Assembly: GCA_027488905.1 (NCBI GenBank)
Contig: JAIYAT010000017.1
Span: 124,001 to 188,000, forward strand
DNA length: 64,000 nt
Origin: Bacteroidota bacterium
GTDB taxonomy: Bacteria > Bacteroidota > Bacteroidia > UKL13-3
Direction of reading: 5' to 3'
Shown: in pieces, positions 17,754-26,813 of the stretch
Position numbering within the stretch: position 1 is the first letter of the stretch
Layout of the letters: the number at the start of each line of letters is the position of its first letter
Notes under the pieces: model-generated
Database searches by the model: none
What the model was told of the DNA's origin: nothing
Seen by the model: the letters and a program-made list of their open reading frames with translations, nothing else
Made by a program: the position numbers and the translations under genes

Positions 17754-18835
17754 AAATTCATATACTAACAAATCAGCGTCAATGGGCAAGGGGATTCAAT
17801 GATTTTTTTCCGCTTTATAAATGGGAAAAAGCATTAAAACAGGCTGGTTTTTGTTTTGACTATTTTAATAATCAGGATAATCCAAAACTTTATAAATGCG
17901 ATCAATTGTGGGTGGAGTACCGTTATTTTTCTTCATTTTTTGATACCACCGATCAAAATAAAGACATTAAACCTGTTATAGATTTTTTGGTTCAAGCCAA
18001 AGCGAAAATTGGAAGTTTAGTATTATTTGATTCATCCGATGGAACCGGCAGTCAATGTTTGATTTTAACGCAATATGTTGACTTGCATCTTAAAAAACAA
18101 TTGTACAAAGATTTGAACCAATACACCATTGATTGCGGCGACAAAGGTTTTATGTGTTGGATTCCAAATGATGCAACACCTAGTAATATTAAGTATTATA
18201 CAACAACAAAGGAGCATTTGCAAAAGTTCAAGCTTTCTTGGAATATAGGAATGGTTGATTATAGATATTTTCCTCTTTCTAAATATTATCCTTTTGGAAC
18301 CTCTAAATTGTTTCCCTCAAAATTGGATTACATAAAAACTACTAACCCTGATTCTCGAAGAGATTTAATTACTTCTTACCGAGGAAGTATATCAAACGAT
18401 ACGCGCTATTCCTTTCAACGCTTTGTCATACTTGAGTTTTTAAAAAAATTTGAGTTAAACCCAATGATTAAAGTTGGTAAATACATTAAAAAAGAGGACT
18501 ATTTAAAAGAAATGAGCTTGTCTCAAATTTCTATTAGTCCCTTTGGTTGGGGGGAAGTTTGTTACCGTGACTTTGAAATATTTTTGTCTGGAAGTGTACT
18601 TGTTAAACCAAATATGGAACACCTTGATACCTACCCCAGTTATTATTTTCCCAACGAAACATATGTTCCAATTAAATGGGATATGAGTGATTTAAATGAG
18701 GTATTTAATAATTTAATGACTTCTCCAAAATCCGATTTGCAAGCTATTGCTTCAAAGGGGCAAGAACTATTTATTGAGGCTCAAAGTAGTGCAGATAATT
18801 TTGTAAATCATTTTAAATCGATGTTGAATTTATGA
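17750..18835 (+). CDS. Putative glycosyltransferase, unassigned family
   Basis: The 361-residue protein has no clear N-terminal family motif. Its C-terminal third contains ISPFGWGEVCYRDFEIFLSG near 260-279, which resembles the donor-binding E-containing motif of GT-B enzymes such as GT47 exostosin and GT1/GT4 proteins. The start is a TTG at 17,750 that overlaps the wecE stop by four bases, and its own stop overlaps the next ATG. That coupling to WecE and WecF suggests it builds the same Fuc4NAc-containing chain. It could instead be a non-catalytic GT-like protein. Confidence 0.6.
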   Translation: MKIHILTNQRQWARGFNDFFPLYKWEKALKQAGFCFDYFNNQDNPKLYKCDQLWVEYRYFSSFFDTTDQNKDIKPVIDFLVQAKAKIGSLVLFDSSDGTGSQCLILTQYVDLHLKKQLYKDLNQYTIDCGDKGFMCWIPNDATPSNIKYYTTTKEHLQKFKLSWNIGMVDYRYFPLSKYYPFGTSKLFPSKLDYIKTTNPDSRRDLITSYRGSISNDTRYSFQRFVILEFLKKFELNPMIKVGKYIKKEDYLKEMSLSQISISPFGWGEVCYRDFEIFLSGSVLVKPNMEHLDTYPSYYFPNETYVPIKWDMSDLNEVFNNLMTSPKSDLQAIASKGQELFIEAQSSADNFVNHFKSMLNL

Positions 18836-19911
18836 GCAATCCATATATTATTCATATAATGGTGGGAGACAAGTTTACTATACCTCTCGTAATTGAATTA
18901 AATAAATTGTTCAAGACTCACCAGCATCATTTTTTAGTTTTGGGTCAAGCCCATATTTCTAATGCACAATATGAAAATGTCTCTTATTTAAAATCGCCAT
19001 TTAGACGCAATCTCCTTCAGAATCTAAAAATAATTTCGAAAAACTTTTATAGGGCAGAATTGATTGTGATGCATGGATTGCCTGTCTTGCATTGTTTTTT
19101 ACTTTTTCCATTTGCATTAAAGAAATTGGCTTGGATTATTTATGGTGGAACTGACTTGTACTTATACAGTGGGGATACTTTAAATAATAGAACAGTTTGG
19201 TTGAACAGATTAAGGAAATTCATATTGAAAAGAGTGAAAATTCACCTTACGCACATAGAAGGTGATTCTAAATTGGCCAATGATTTCTATCATTCAAAAG
19301 CTAAGTTTATCTATCATCCTGTTTATTTAAGCAATGTTGTTGAATTAAATATTGAACCATATGAAAATAAAAAAAATGACTCAAAAAAATTAAATGTATT
19401 ACTAGGTCATTCAACAGACCCTAGCAATAATCATCTTGAAATATTTGAATGGTTAAGGGGCATGGATAATATTCAAATATATTGTCCACTTTCCTATGGT
19501 TCTTACATTGAGCACAAAGAAAAGGTGAAACAAAAAGGGTTTGAGATATTTGGGAATCGATTTATACCCATTGAGCATTTTATGCAGTTTAAAGAATATA
19601 AAGCATTTCTTGCAACCATTGACATAGCGGTTTTTAATCATAAACGTCAGGAGGCAATGGGAGTTACCTTAACCTTGCTATCTTTGGGTAAAGAGGTATA
19701 TGTAAACAGCAGCACTACTTCATTCCAAAGTTTTAAAAAACGGGGATTTCAAATATTTGAAAATTCACTTTTGCAAACTGAAAAACAATTCTTAGCCACT
19801 CGAAATGTTTCTGCTAATCACAGTTTATTAGAAAAATATTATAGCAAACAAGTTTGGGAAACACAATGGAAACAGGTTTATAATTTTAACTCGTTTGACG
19901 AATTCGCATAA
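18832..19911 (+). CDS. wecF: WecF-like Fuc4NAc transferase (GT56)
   Basis: Several segments match E. coli WecF/RffT, the dTDP-Fuc4NAc:lipid II transferase: YGGTDLY at 104-110, GHSTDPSNN at 192-200 (WecF has a GNSADPSNNH-type loop), CPLSYG near 218-223 and a KRQEAMGVTLTLL stretch corresponding to WecF's RQQGIGTLCLL. The enzyme adds Fuc4NAc to a polyprenyl-linked acceptor at the inner membrane. It is 359 residues, as expected. WecE, which makes the donor, is two genes upstream. It overlaps both neighbours by a few bases. Confidence 0.85.
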   Translation: MSNPYIIHIMVGDKFTIPLVIELNKLFKTHQHHFLVLGQAHISNAQYENVSYLKSPFRRNLLQNLKIISKNFYRAELIVMHGLPVLHCFLLFPFALKKLAWIIYGGTDLYLYSGDTLNNRTVWLNRLRKFILKRVKIHLTHIEGDSKLANDFYHSKAKFIYHPVYLSNVVELNIEPYENKKNDSKKLNVLLGHSTDPSNNHLEIFEWLRGMDNIQIYCPLSYGSYIEHKEKVKQKGFEIFGNRFIPIEHFMQFKEYKAFLATIDIAVFNHKRQEAMGVTLTLLSLGKEVYVNSSTTSFQSFKKRGFQIFENSLLQTEKQFLATRNVSANHSLLEKYYSKQVWETQWKQVYNFNSFDEFA

Positions 19912-21325
19912 AGAAAAAACCATAACAGGGCTAAAATGGTCTGGTATTGGGCAATTAATTAAACAAGTAGCTAATATTGGCATTGGCATTTGGTTAGCAC
20001 GTTTACTTTCTCCAATAGAGTTTGGTTTGCTTGGAATGATAACTGTTTTTACTGGCTTTATGCAGTTGTTTAATGACTTTGGATTTGGAGCGGCAGTCAT
20101 TCAAAGAGAAAAGGTAGATAATACTGATCTAAACAGTGTGTTTTGGTTCAATTTGTTTACTGGGATTACTTTTTTTTTTTTTTTTTTTTTTCTAGGAAAA
20201 TGGATTGCTATTTTTTATGATAATTTGCAATTGGAAGCTATCGTACAATGGGTAGCACTCATCTTTATTTTGCAAGCCCTTACCTATGTTCAACAAACCT
20301 TGTTTAGGAAACAATTGGATTTTAAAACCATTTTTTTAGTTGAATTCATGAGTTTACTTGCTGGAGGTTCAACTGCAATAATAATGGCCTATAATGGATT
20401 TGGGGTATATAGTTTAATAGCCCAACTGCTTGTAAATAGTTTGATAAGTGTAATTACATTATGGTTTTTTTCAGCATGGCGACCTGCATTTGAGTTTTCT
20501 TTTGAACGCATTAAAGCAATGTTGGGATATAGTTTACCTTTAATGGGCTCAAGCGCTTTGGGGTATGTTTTGGGTAATTTGGATAAATTATTAATTGGAA
20601 AGTTTTTAGGGAACCAAAGTTTGGGATTGTATTCGCGTGCATATTCTTTAATGGTTTTCCCTGTAAGTCAAATTAGTGGAGTTATTTCGCAGGTAATGTT
20701 TCCATCCTTGGCTCAAATTCAATATGATAAGCCGCGTATAAAAGAGATTTATTTAAAGATGAATCTAGTAATAAGTTTTGTAACTTTTCCAATGATGGGT
20801 TTGGCTTTTCTTTTGGCTGAACCTTTTGTATTGCTAGTTTTAGGTGAGCAATGGCGCGAGATGATTCCTTTGTTTAAGATTTTTACAGTTGTGGGCGCTA
20901 TGCAATCGGTTGGTACTTTGATAGGAAATATTTATATGGCTTTAGGTGAAATGAAATTATATTTTAAAGTCAATTTATATTCTGGTATTTTTTTTATTTT
21001 AGCTTCAATGATAGGTGTTCAATTTGGAATTTATGGTGTTGCTATTGCTTATAGTTTAGCTTCATTTGTTGTTGGTATTCCGCAATGGATAGTAACAGGC
21101 AAGTTGATAAACGTTTCATTATTGGATTATTTTAAGGCCTGGTTTATGAGTTTTGTTCTTGCAATTGTTCCTTCAACTTTAATAGGATTGTTGTATTTCT
21201 TTTTCGGTGTGGAAATGCATTTTATTGAAGCACTGTTTGCTATTGCATTGTTTTTGTTTCTATTTGTAGCGATTAACTGGTTTTTTAACCGCAAGTCTTT
21301 TTTAATGATTTTAAACATACGATAA
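19895..21325 (+). CDS. wzx: Wzx-type polysaccharide flippase
   Basis: A 476-residue integral membrane protein of the MOP superfamily with about 12 to 14 hydrophobic helices. The N-terminus (TGLKWSGIGQL, then LARLLSPIEFGLLGM) is typical of Wzx/WzxC proteins that flip undecaprenyl-linked repeats. The start is a TTG at 19,895, overlapping wecF by 17 bases. Residues 93-99 are seven phenylalanines encoded by an uninterrupted T22 run (20,170-20,191). Losing one T creates TTC-TAG at once, and gaining one gives TGA after nine codons, so the gene can be switched by slippage. Confidence 0.9.
   Translation: MTNSHKEKTITGLKWSGIGQLIKQVANIGIGIWLARLLSPIEFGLLGMITVFTGFMQLFNDFGFGAAVIQREKVDNTDLNSVFWFNLFTGITFFFFFFFLGKWIAIFYDNLQLEAIVQWVALIFILQALTYVQQTLFRKQLDFKTIFLVEFMSLLAGGSTAIIMAYNGFGVYSLIAQLLVNSLISVITLWFFSAWRPAFEFSFERIKAMLGYSLPLMGSSALGYVLGNLDKLLIGKFLGNQSLGLYSRAYSLMVFPVSQISGVISQVMFPSLAQIQYDKPRIKEIYLKMNLVISFVTFPMMGLAFLLAEPFVLLVLGEQWREMIPLFKIFTVVGAMQSVGTLIGNIYMALGEMKLYFKVNLYSGIFFILASMIGVQFGIYGVAIAYSLASFVVGIPQWIVTGKLINVSLLDYFKAWFMSFVLAIVPSTLIGLLYFFFGVEMHFIEALFAIALFLFLFVAINWFFNRKSFLMILNIR
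20170..20191 (+). repeat. T22 homopolymer tract inside wzx
   Basis: Twenty-two consecutive T bases: the last base of an ACT codon plus seven TTT codons. This is far longer than any other run in the window. It lies in a membrane helix, where poly-Phe is tolerated. A -1 change gives an immediate TAG; a +1 change gives TGA nine codons later. Confidence 0.95.
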
Positions 21326-22000
21326 ATGGCAGATTTAAAGCGAGAAAGGTTCATTAACTTAATGATTTTTGAAATTTTCGAAAATTACTTTTTCCCACAA
21401 TGTAAAAGGTATTTAAAAGGCAAGCTTATTGATATTGGTTGTGGTGTTAAACCTTATAAAACAGAATTGTCGTCTATCGTTGACGAGCATATAGGTGTGG
21501 ATCATTATGGAACTTCACATGATAAATCTGAAATAGATTTATTTGGTACCGCTTATACAATACCAGCAGAAAATAGTTCCTTCGACTCTGCCATTTGCAC
21601 CGCCGTTTTAGAACATTTAGAGGAGCCTGAGCAAGCCATAAGAGAATGTTATCGTGTGCTTAAGCCAGGAGGTGTTGCCATTTATTCTGTCCCATTTATT
21701 TGGCATCAACACGAAGCTCCCCGAGATTTTTTTAGGTATTCTTCCTATGGGTTAAAATATTTATTTGAAAAGGTTGGTTTTGAAATTATTGAAATTAAGC
21801 CATTATCGGGATTTGCAGTTACCTTTCTTCAATTGCACATTTATATCATTAATGGTAAATTTAATAAGGGTATCATTAGGAAGTTAAGAGTCTTAGACTC
21901 ATATATTTGGTTATGCCATAAAATAGGTTTATGGCTTAATAAAAGAGACAATACGACAGATTGGTCATGGATGTTTGTAGCGACTGTGAGAAAAAAGTAA
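21326..22000 (+). CDS. SAM-dependent methyltransferase (class I)
   Basis: A Rossmann methyltransferase of 224 residues with the SAM motif LIDIGCG at 34-40, an acidic GVDHY segment after it, and the AVLEHLEEPEQAIREC and LKPGG signature typical of Methyltransf_11. It starts directly after the wzx stop. In such loci these enzymes O- or N-methylate a sugar of the glycan, though a different substrate cannot be excluded. Its C-terminal 60 residues are helical with no further motif. Confidence 0.85.
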   Translation: MADLKRERFINLMIFEIFENYFFPQCKRYLKGKLIDIGCGVKPYKTELSSIVDEHIGVDHYGTSHDKSEIDLFGTAYTIPAENSSFDSAICTAVLEHLEEPEQAIRECYRVLKPGGVAIYSVPFIWHQHEAPRDFFRYSSYGLKYLFEKVGFEIIEIKPLSGFAVTFLQLHIYIINGKFNKGIIRKLRVLDSYIWLCHKIGLWLNKRDNTTDWSWMFVATVRKK

Positions 22001-22553
22001 GAGGTAATTTTAGAGTAATACTCACATTTTATGTGATTTATAATAATTGCCGGTCGTAAATTCTTGACTGCACCATCAAAATAAACTTTTAGTATCACTA
22101 GAAATTGGATGTCATTTATTCTAAAAATCTGGAAAATAAAATTAAGAAACATCTAGATTCAGTAATGATTTTAATGTGTTCTTAATTTTAAAGGCCTTTC
22201 TTTGCTCCTTAAATGGTATAAGCCTAAATATTAACTTTAAAAACAATGAAAATCAATGCAATTCAAAATGGTATTGTTAGAATTGAAAATAAAAAATTAT
22301 TTTCTATTATGGCAACATTTTATATTAACAGGTAAATTATTTTAAAAGCCTAGTAACATGCTAAATAAATTTTTGAAAATAGGTAATCATAATTTGAACC
22401 CAAAAATTAAATTACCTTAATAAAAAACTAATTACAAGAGTTGATTAATTAAAAACGTGTTTAATATTTTTCACTATTTGGAATTATTGTTTTGAATATC
22501 CACCATAATATTGATTAAACTAAAATTTTTTTGGAAACACCAATAAATAGAAA
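22001..22553. other. Non-coding gap, 553 bases
   Basis: The longest spacer in the window, AT-rich, between the methyltransferase and the first asparagine-synthase gene. A perfect six-base hairpin, TCACAT-TTT-ATGTGA, lies at 22,022-22,036, shortly after the stop. It lacks a T-run and is at best a weak terminator. Only short chance ORFs are visible. I see no perfect TAnnTTTG element before the gene at 22,554. Confidence 0.5.
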
Positions 22554-24572
22554 ATGTGCGGAATCTGTGGAATTATAAGTAAAGGAAAAAGTAATCTTGG
22601 AAAAAGGCTTTCAGATATGAACAATCTTGCAAAGCACCGCGGTCCAGATGATGAAGGGTATGTGCTAATTGATTCAAATATCAAGAATTTTATTTGCGCA
22701 GCAGGCAATGATACTCCCCACGATTCTTGGCATACCTTAACTGGTTATCAACCTTCTGTAAATATACATAGTACCGATCCAATAGTAAATTTAGGTTTAG
22801 GACATCGTCGCCTTTCAATTTTAGATTTATCGCCATTTGGACATTTGCCTATGTGCGATAATTCATCCCAATATTGGATAACTTATAATGGCGAAGTTTA
22901 TAATTATGTTGAAATTAGAAAGGAACTAATAGAATTAGGGTGTCATTTTAAAACAGAGTCTGATACAGAAGTAATTCTTCAATCGTATATTATTTGGGGT
23001 TCTGAATGTGTTGAAAAGTTTGAAGGCATGTTTGCCATTGCCATTGTAGATTTAAATAAGAATGAAGTATTTTTAGCTAGAGATGTATTTGGAATTAAGC
23101 CTTTATACTATTGGGTAAGTCCAAATGGTGATTTTTGTTTTGCAAGCGAAATAAAACAATTTACTGAATGTCCAGGTTGGAAGGCTCAAATGAATAAGCC
23201 AAGAGCATTTGAATATTTGTATTATAGCCTTACCGACCATACTGAGGAAACCCTTTTCGAAAATGTTTTTCAATTAAAACCAGCTAACAGGGTGGTTTTT
23301 AATTTAAATGAATCTCCTTTATGGGTTCAAGGTAAACCAATTCAAACAGAAACTTATTTTCAATTTAAGCCTGATTCTCCAGCAGAAAATTTTGAAACTG
23401 CAAAACAAAAATTTAAAGAAAGATTTAAGGAGAGTGTTGGTTTGCACTTACGTTCTGATGTGCCAGTTGGTTCAGCCCTAAGTGGAGGACTAGATTCAAG
23501 CGCAATAGTTTGTGAAATTAATAAAATATTAAAGGCAGAGGGTAAGTCGGAATTGCAAAAAACTTTCTCAGCAATAAACGATAATCCTAATTTTAGTGAG
23601 GAAAAATGGATAGACAAGGTAACTGAGTATACAAATGTCGATGCATATTTTGTAACTCCAACTTCGGAGGATGTCTTTAAACTTACCCATAAAATCCTTT
23701 GGCACATGGATGAACCTTATCAATCGCAGAGCGCATTTTTGGGGTACCATGTTTTTGAGCTTGCTGCAAAAAATAATGTAAAAGTTTTATTAAATGGACA
23801 AGGTGCAGATGAATATTTAAGTGGTTATGGTGAAATTAGGATATTACGATGGTATTTGTTGTTTAAAAACTTTGCTTGGATAAAGTTATACAAGGAATTT
23901 AAATTTAATTTAGGCATTAAACCCATACACTTTATAACTTTTATTTTAAGATTTTTTACTTATTCATTTCCCAAAGACTGGATTAATTTTTTCAATACGA
24001 AAACAGAAATGTTTAGGCAGTATTCAAAAATTATGCCTCCAAATAAATTTGTAGATAAGTTCAAACATCCTCATTTAGGTTATTTATCGAAACGAAAAAA
24101 TCATTTAGATTTAATCAAATTTCAATTGATTTGTTCTCCTCTTCCAAGATACCTGAGGTGGGAAGATCGCAATTCAATGGCGAATTCCGTGGAAGCACGT
24201 GTTCCATTTTTAAATAAGAAGTTGGTTAATTTTGCAGCAGGACAACCATTAGATTTTTTGGATGGAATAAACACCTCCAAGAAGCTTTTGGTTGAATCTT
24301 TAAAAGACTTGCTTCCAGAGGCAATCTACAATAGGAAGGACAAAGTAGGATTTATTTCTGCTGAAGAGCTTTGGGTCAAGGAAGACAAAGACGGAAAATT
24401 TGAGGAATTATTTAATTCAAGTATTTCTGTTTTAGGTGATTTGGTAAATCCAATTGAGGCTAAAAAGTATTATTTGAAATTAAAAAGAGATGAAATTCCA
24501 TTTGATTATCTATATTGGCGCCTGATTTTACTAGGGATATGGATAGAACTATTCAAAATAGAAAGGTCTTAA
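22554..24572 (+). CDS. asnB: Asparagine-synthase-like glutamine amidotransferase
   Basis: The protein starts MCG, so after Met removal Cys becomes the class II glutaminase nucleophile. HRGPDDEG at 28-35 follows. The synthetase half has the ATP-pyrophosphatase loop SGGLDSS near 311-317. At 672 residues it is longer than E. coli AsnB (554). In glycan loci such enzymes are often thought to amidate uronic acids rather than make free asparagine. Its stop overlaps the wecB start by one base, so the two are co-translated. A second paralog is at 30,152. Confidence 0.88.
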   Translation: MCGICGIISKGKSNLGKRLSDMNNLAKHRGPDDEGYVLIDSNIKNFICAAGNDTPHDSWHTLTGYQPSVNIHSTDPIVNLGLGHRRLSILDLSPFGHLPMCDNSSQYWITYNGEVYNYVEIRKELIELGCHFKTESDTEVILQSYIIWGSECVEKFEGMFAIAIVDLNKNEVFLARDVFGIKPLYYWVSPNGDFCFASEIKQFTECPGWKAQMNKPRAFEYLYYSLTDHTEETLFENVFQLKPANRVVFNLNESPLWVQGKPIQTETYFQFKPDSPAENFETAKQKFKERFKESVGLHLRSDVPVGSALSGGLDSSAIVCEINKILKAEGKSELQKTFSAINDNPNFSEEKWIDKVTEYTNVDAYFVTPTSEDVFKLTHKILWHMDEPYQSQSAFLGYHVFELAAKNNVKVLLNGQGADEYLSGYGEIRILRWYLLFKNFAWIKLYKEFKFNLGIKPIHFITFILRFFTYSFPKDWINFFNTKTEMFRQYSKIMPPNKFVDKFKHPHLGYLSKRKNHLDLIKFQLICSPLPRYLRWEDRNSMANSVEARVPFLNKKLVNFAAGQPLDFLDGINTSKKLLVESLKDLLPEAIYNRKDKVGFISAEELWVKEDKDGKFEELFNSSISVLGDLVNPIEAKKYYLKLKRDEIPFDYLYWRLILLGIWIELFKIERS

Positions 24573-25660
24573 TGAAACTGACATTAGTAGCTGGTGCAAG
24601 GCCTAATTTTATGAAAATTGCACCACTAATACATGCTTTGGAAGCTCATAACCTAACTAAGTCTAGAAAGTTAGAATATGATTTGGTACATACAGGTCAG
24701 CATTTTGATGAAAAAATGAGCGAGACATTTTTTAGGGAATTAAACATTCCGCATCCTAATGCCAATTTGGCTGGAGGGGGGGGCTCCCAAGCCGAACAAA
24801 CAGCAGCCATTATGGTTGCTTTTGAAAAATATTTACTTGTAAATCCATGCGATTTGGTTTTGGTTGTTGGAGATGTTACTTCCACCTTAGCTTGTTCCAT
24901 TGTTGCTAAGAAATTACAAATAAAAGTTGCTCATGTAGAGGCTGGAATAAGATCTTTTGACTTAAGTATGCCAGAAGAAATTAACAGAATGGTAACAGAC
25001 AGCATTACTGATTATTTTTTTACTACCACTATTTGGGCAGGGCAAAACCTGCTAAATATAGGGGTGGCGCCAGAAAATATCTATTTTACTGGGAATGTAA
25101 TGATTGATACCTTAAATAAAAATTTGCCAAACTTACGTGAACCTTCTATTTGGAAGGAAGCGGCTTTACAGAAAGGTAATTTTTTAATGATAACCTTGCA
25201 CAGACCCTCAAATGTAGATGACAGGGAACAATTAAAAGGATTGATGGAAGCAATTATTGCGCATTCAGGTAATTTAAAACTTGTTTTTCCGGTGCATCCT
25301 CGCACTCGGAAAATGCTCGCACAAATTGAATTAAATACAGATCGCATGTATTTAATTGAACCATTGGGTTATTTAGAATTTAACTTTTTAGTAAGTCACG
25401 CCAAAGGAGTTGTCACGGACTCTGGAGGAATAACAGAAGAAACTACAGTTTTGGGGATCCCATGTATTACGCTACGCACAACAACAGAAAGGCCAGAGAC
25501 AGTCGAGGTTGGTACTAATGAGTTAATCGGCAATGAGCCAAAAGCCATTCAACCTTACCTAGAACGATTATTGGCAGGTGAATGGAAGAAAGGAGAGATT
25601 CCAGAAAAATGGGATGGTAAAGCATCAGAGAGAATAGTTGAAATTTTGGCTTCAATTTAA
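24572..25660 (+). CDS. wecB: Non-hydrolysing UDP-GlcNAc 2-epimerase (WecB/WbpI family)
   Basis: GARPNFMK at residues 8-15, HVEAGIRS near 121, the LHRPSNVDD segment near 209 and SGGITEET near 285 identify the UDP-GlcNAc 2-epimerase family. I set the start at ATG 24,572 (362 aa), which overlaps the asnB stop by one base; an in-frame ATG at 24,515 would add 19 unrelated residues. The product could be UDP-ManNAc, or a 2,3-diacetamido-mannuronate made from the WbpBDE product as WbpI does. Codons 69-71 contain a G8 run (24,776-24,783). Confidence 0.88.
   Translation: MKLTLVAGARPNFMKIAPLIHALEAHNLTKSRKLEYDLVHTGQHFDEKMSETFFRELNIPHPNANLAGGGGSQAEQTAAIMVAFEKYLLVNPCDLVLVVGDVTSTLACSIVAKKLQIKVAHVEAGIRSFDLSMPEEINRMVTDSITDYFFTTTIWAGQNLLNIGVAPENIYFTGNVMIDTLNKNLPNLREPSIWKEAALQKGNFLMITLHRPSNVDDREQLKGLMEAIIAHSGNLKLVFPVHPRTRKMLAQIELNTDRMYLIEPLGYLEFNFLVSHAKGVVTDSGGITEETTVLGIPCITLRTTTERPETVEVGTNELIGNEPKAIQPYLERLLAGEWKKGEIPEKWDGKASERIVEILASI
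24776..24783 (+). repeat. G8 homopolymer tract inside wecB
   Basis: Eight consecutive G bases encode part of a glycine-rich loop (AGGGGSQ). In DNA this AT-rich a G8 run is unusual. Gain or loss of one G leads to a stop within roughly twenty codons in either frame. Confidence 0.9.
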
Positions 25661-25665
25661 TAGAA

Positions 25666-26763
25666 ATGAAAGTACTAATAGTTTCGAATGCATTTATTCC
25701 AGAGGTTTCTCCAAGGTCTTTCAGAACAACAGAGTTGGCAAAAGAATTTGCCCGTCAGGGGCATATTGTAAAAGTCATAACACATTTGGCAGAGGATCAA
25801 AAGGATATTTCTACTGAATTTGGAATTGAATTTAAAGATTTAGGTCCCCGTAAATGGAAGCCAATTGGAATAAATGGTTCTGGTTTTATAAGGTTATGGT
25901 TGCGTTTTTGGTCTCGAATGCTTTTGTGGTTTTTTGAATACCCAAATGTAGAATTAGTTAGTTTGGTAAAACAGGCCTTGAAAGATGAAATGGGTTATGA
26001 TTTGTTAATATCCATCGCTGTTCCTCACCCTGTGCATTGGGGTGTGGCAAGTATTAGAAGAAAAAAAGGGGAAATCGCAAAAATTTGGGTGGCAGATTGT
26101 GGGGACCCTTACATGGGGCAAGAAAATGACACATTTAAGCCTATGTTTTATTTCAAGTTTATTGAAAAGTGGTTTTGCAAAAGAGCTGATTATTTAGCTG
26201 TCCCAACAGAAGGTGCAATTCAAGCATATTACCCAGAATTCCACCAAAAAATAAAAGTAATTCCCCAAGGGTTTCGATTTGAGGATTTTAAGCGTTTACC
26301 CCACCACGGTGAGGCTGAAAAGATAGTTTTCGGTTATGGAGGTATGTTCATACCTGGCCGACGTGACCCTTCTGAATTTTTAGATTTTTTGTTGAAACAA
26401 ACTGATTTAAATTATGAGTTTCATATTTATACGGCCACACCTCAGTTTGTGCAGCATTTTGCAAATAAATCAAATGGTAAAATAAAGGTTAAGGCGCCCA
26501 TTAAGCGAGAGCAGTTATTAACAACCCTATCTGCAATGGATTTTGTGGTGAACTTCGAAAATGTAGGAAGTAAGCAAACCCCTAGTAAATTAATTGATTA
26601 TGCCATCATTGAAAAACCAATTTTATCTATAAAAACTGGCGAGTTAGATGAGAATTTGGTTAATCAGTTTTTAAAAAAGAGATATGAAGGTGCGATGCAA
26701 ATTGATACCATCGAAAAATATAAAATAGAAAATGTGGTTAACTCTTTTTTATCCCTCAAATAG
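25666..26763 (+). CDS. GT4-like glycosyltransferase
   Basis: This is a GT-B fold protein of 365 residues. The N-terminus reads MKVLIVSNAFIPEVSPRSFR, with the basic residue after the first loop and a TTELAKEFARQGHIVKVIT helix and strand typical of GT4 acceptor domains. IPQGF near 204 precedes the C-terminal donor domain, and FGYGG follows. The usual EX7E motif is weak (near ENVGSKQTPSKLIDY). It follows wecB after five bases. Donor and acceptor unknown. Confidence 0.75.
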   Translation: MKVLIVSNAFIPEVSPRSFRTTELAKEFARQGHIVKVITHLAEDQKDISTEFGIEFKDLGPRKWKPIGINGSGFIRLWLRFWSRMLLWFFEYPNVELVSLVKQALKDEMGYDLLISIAVPHPVHWGVASIRRKKGEIAKIWVADCGDPYMGQENDTFKPMFYFKFIEKWFCKRADYLAVPTEGAIQAYYPEFHQKIKVIPQGFRFEDFKRLPHHGEAEKIVFGYGGMFIPGRRDPSEFLDFLLKQTDLNYEFHIYTATPQFVQHFANKSNGKIKVKAPIKREQLLTTLSAMDFVVNFENVGSKQTPSKLIDYAIIEKPILSIKTGELDENLVNQFLKKRYEGAMQIDTIEKYKIENVVNSFLSLK

Positions 26764-26813
26764 CGCTGATAATTAGGATTTTTTAAAAGCCATTTAAATT
26801 AATTTATTTTCAA

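Noticed and set aside
22246-22335. Small ORF of 29 codons in the 553-base gap
   Set aside because: Short, lysine/isoleucine-rich as expected by chance in AT-rich DNA, with no start signal.
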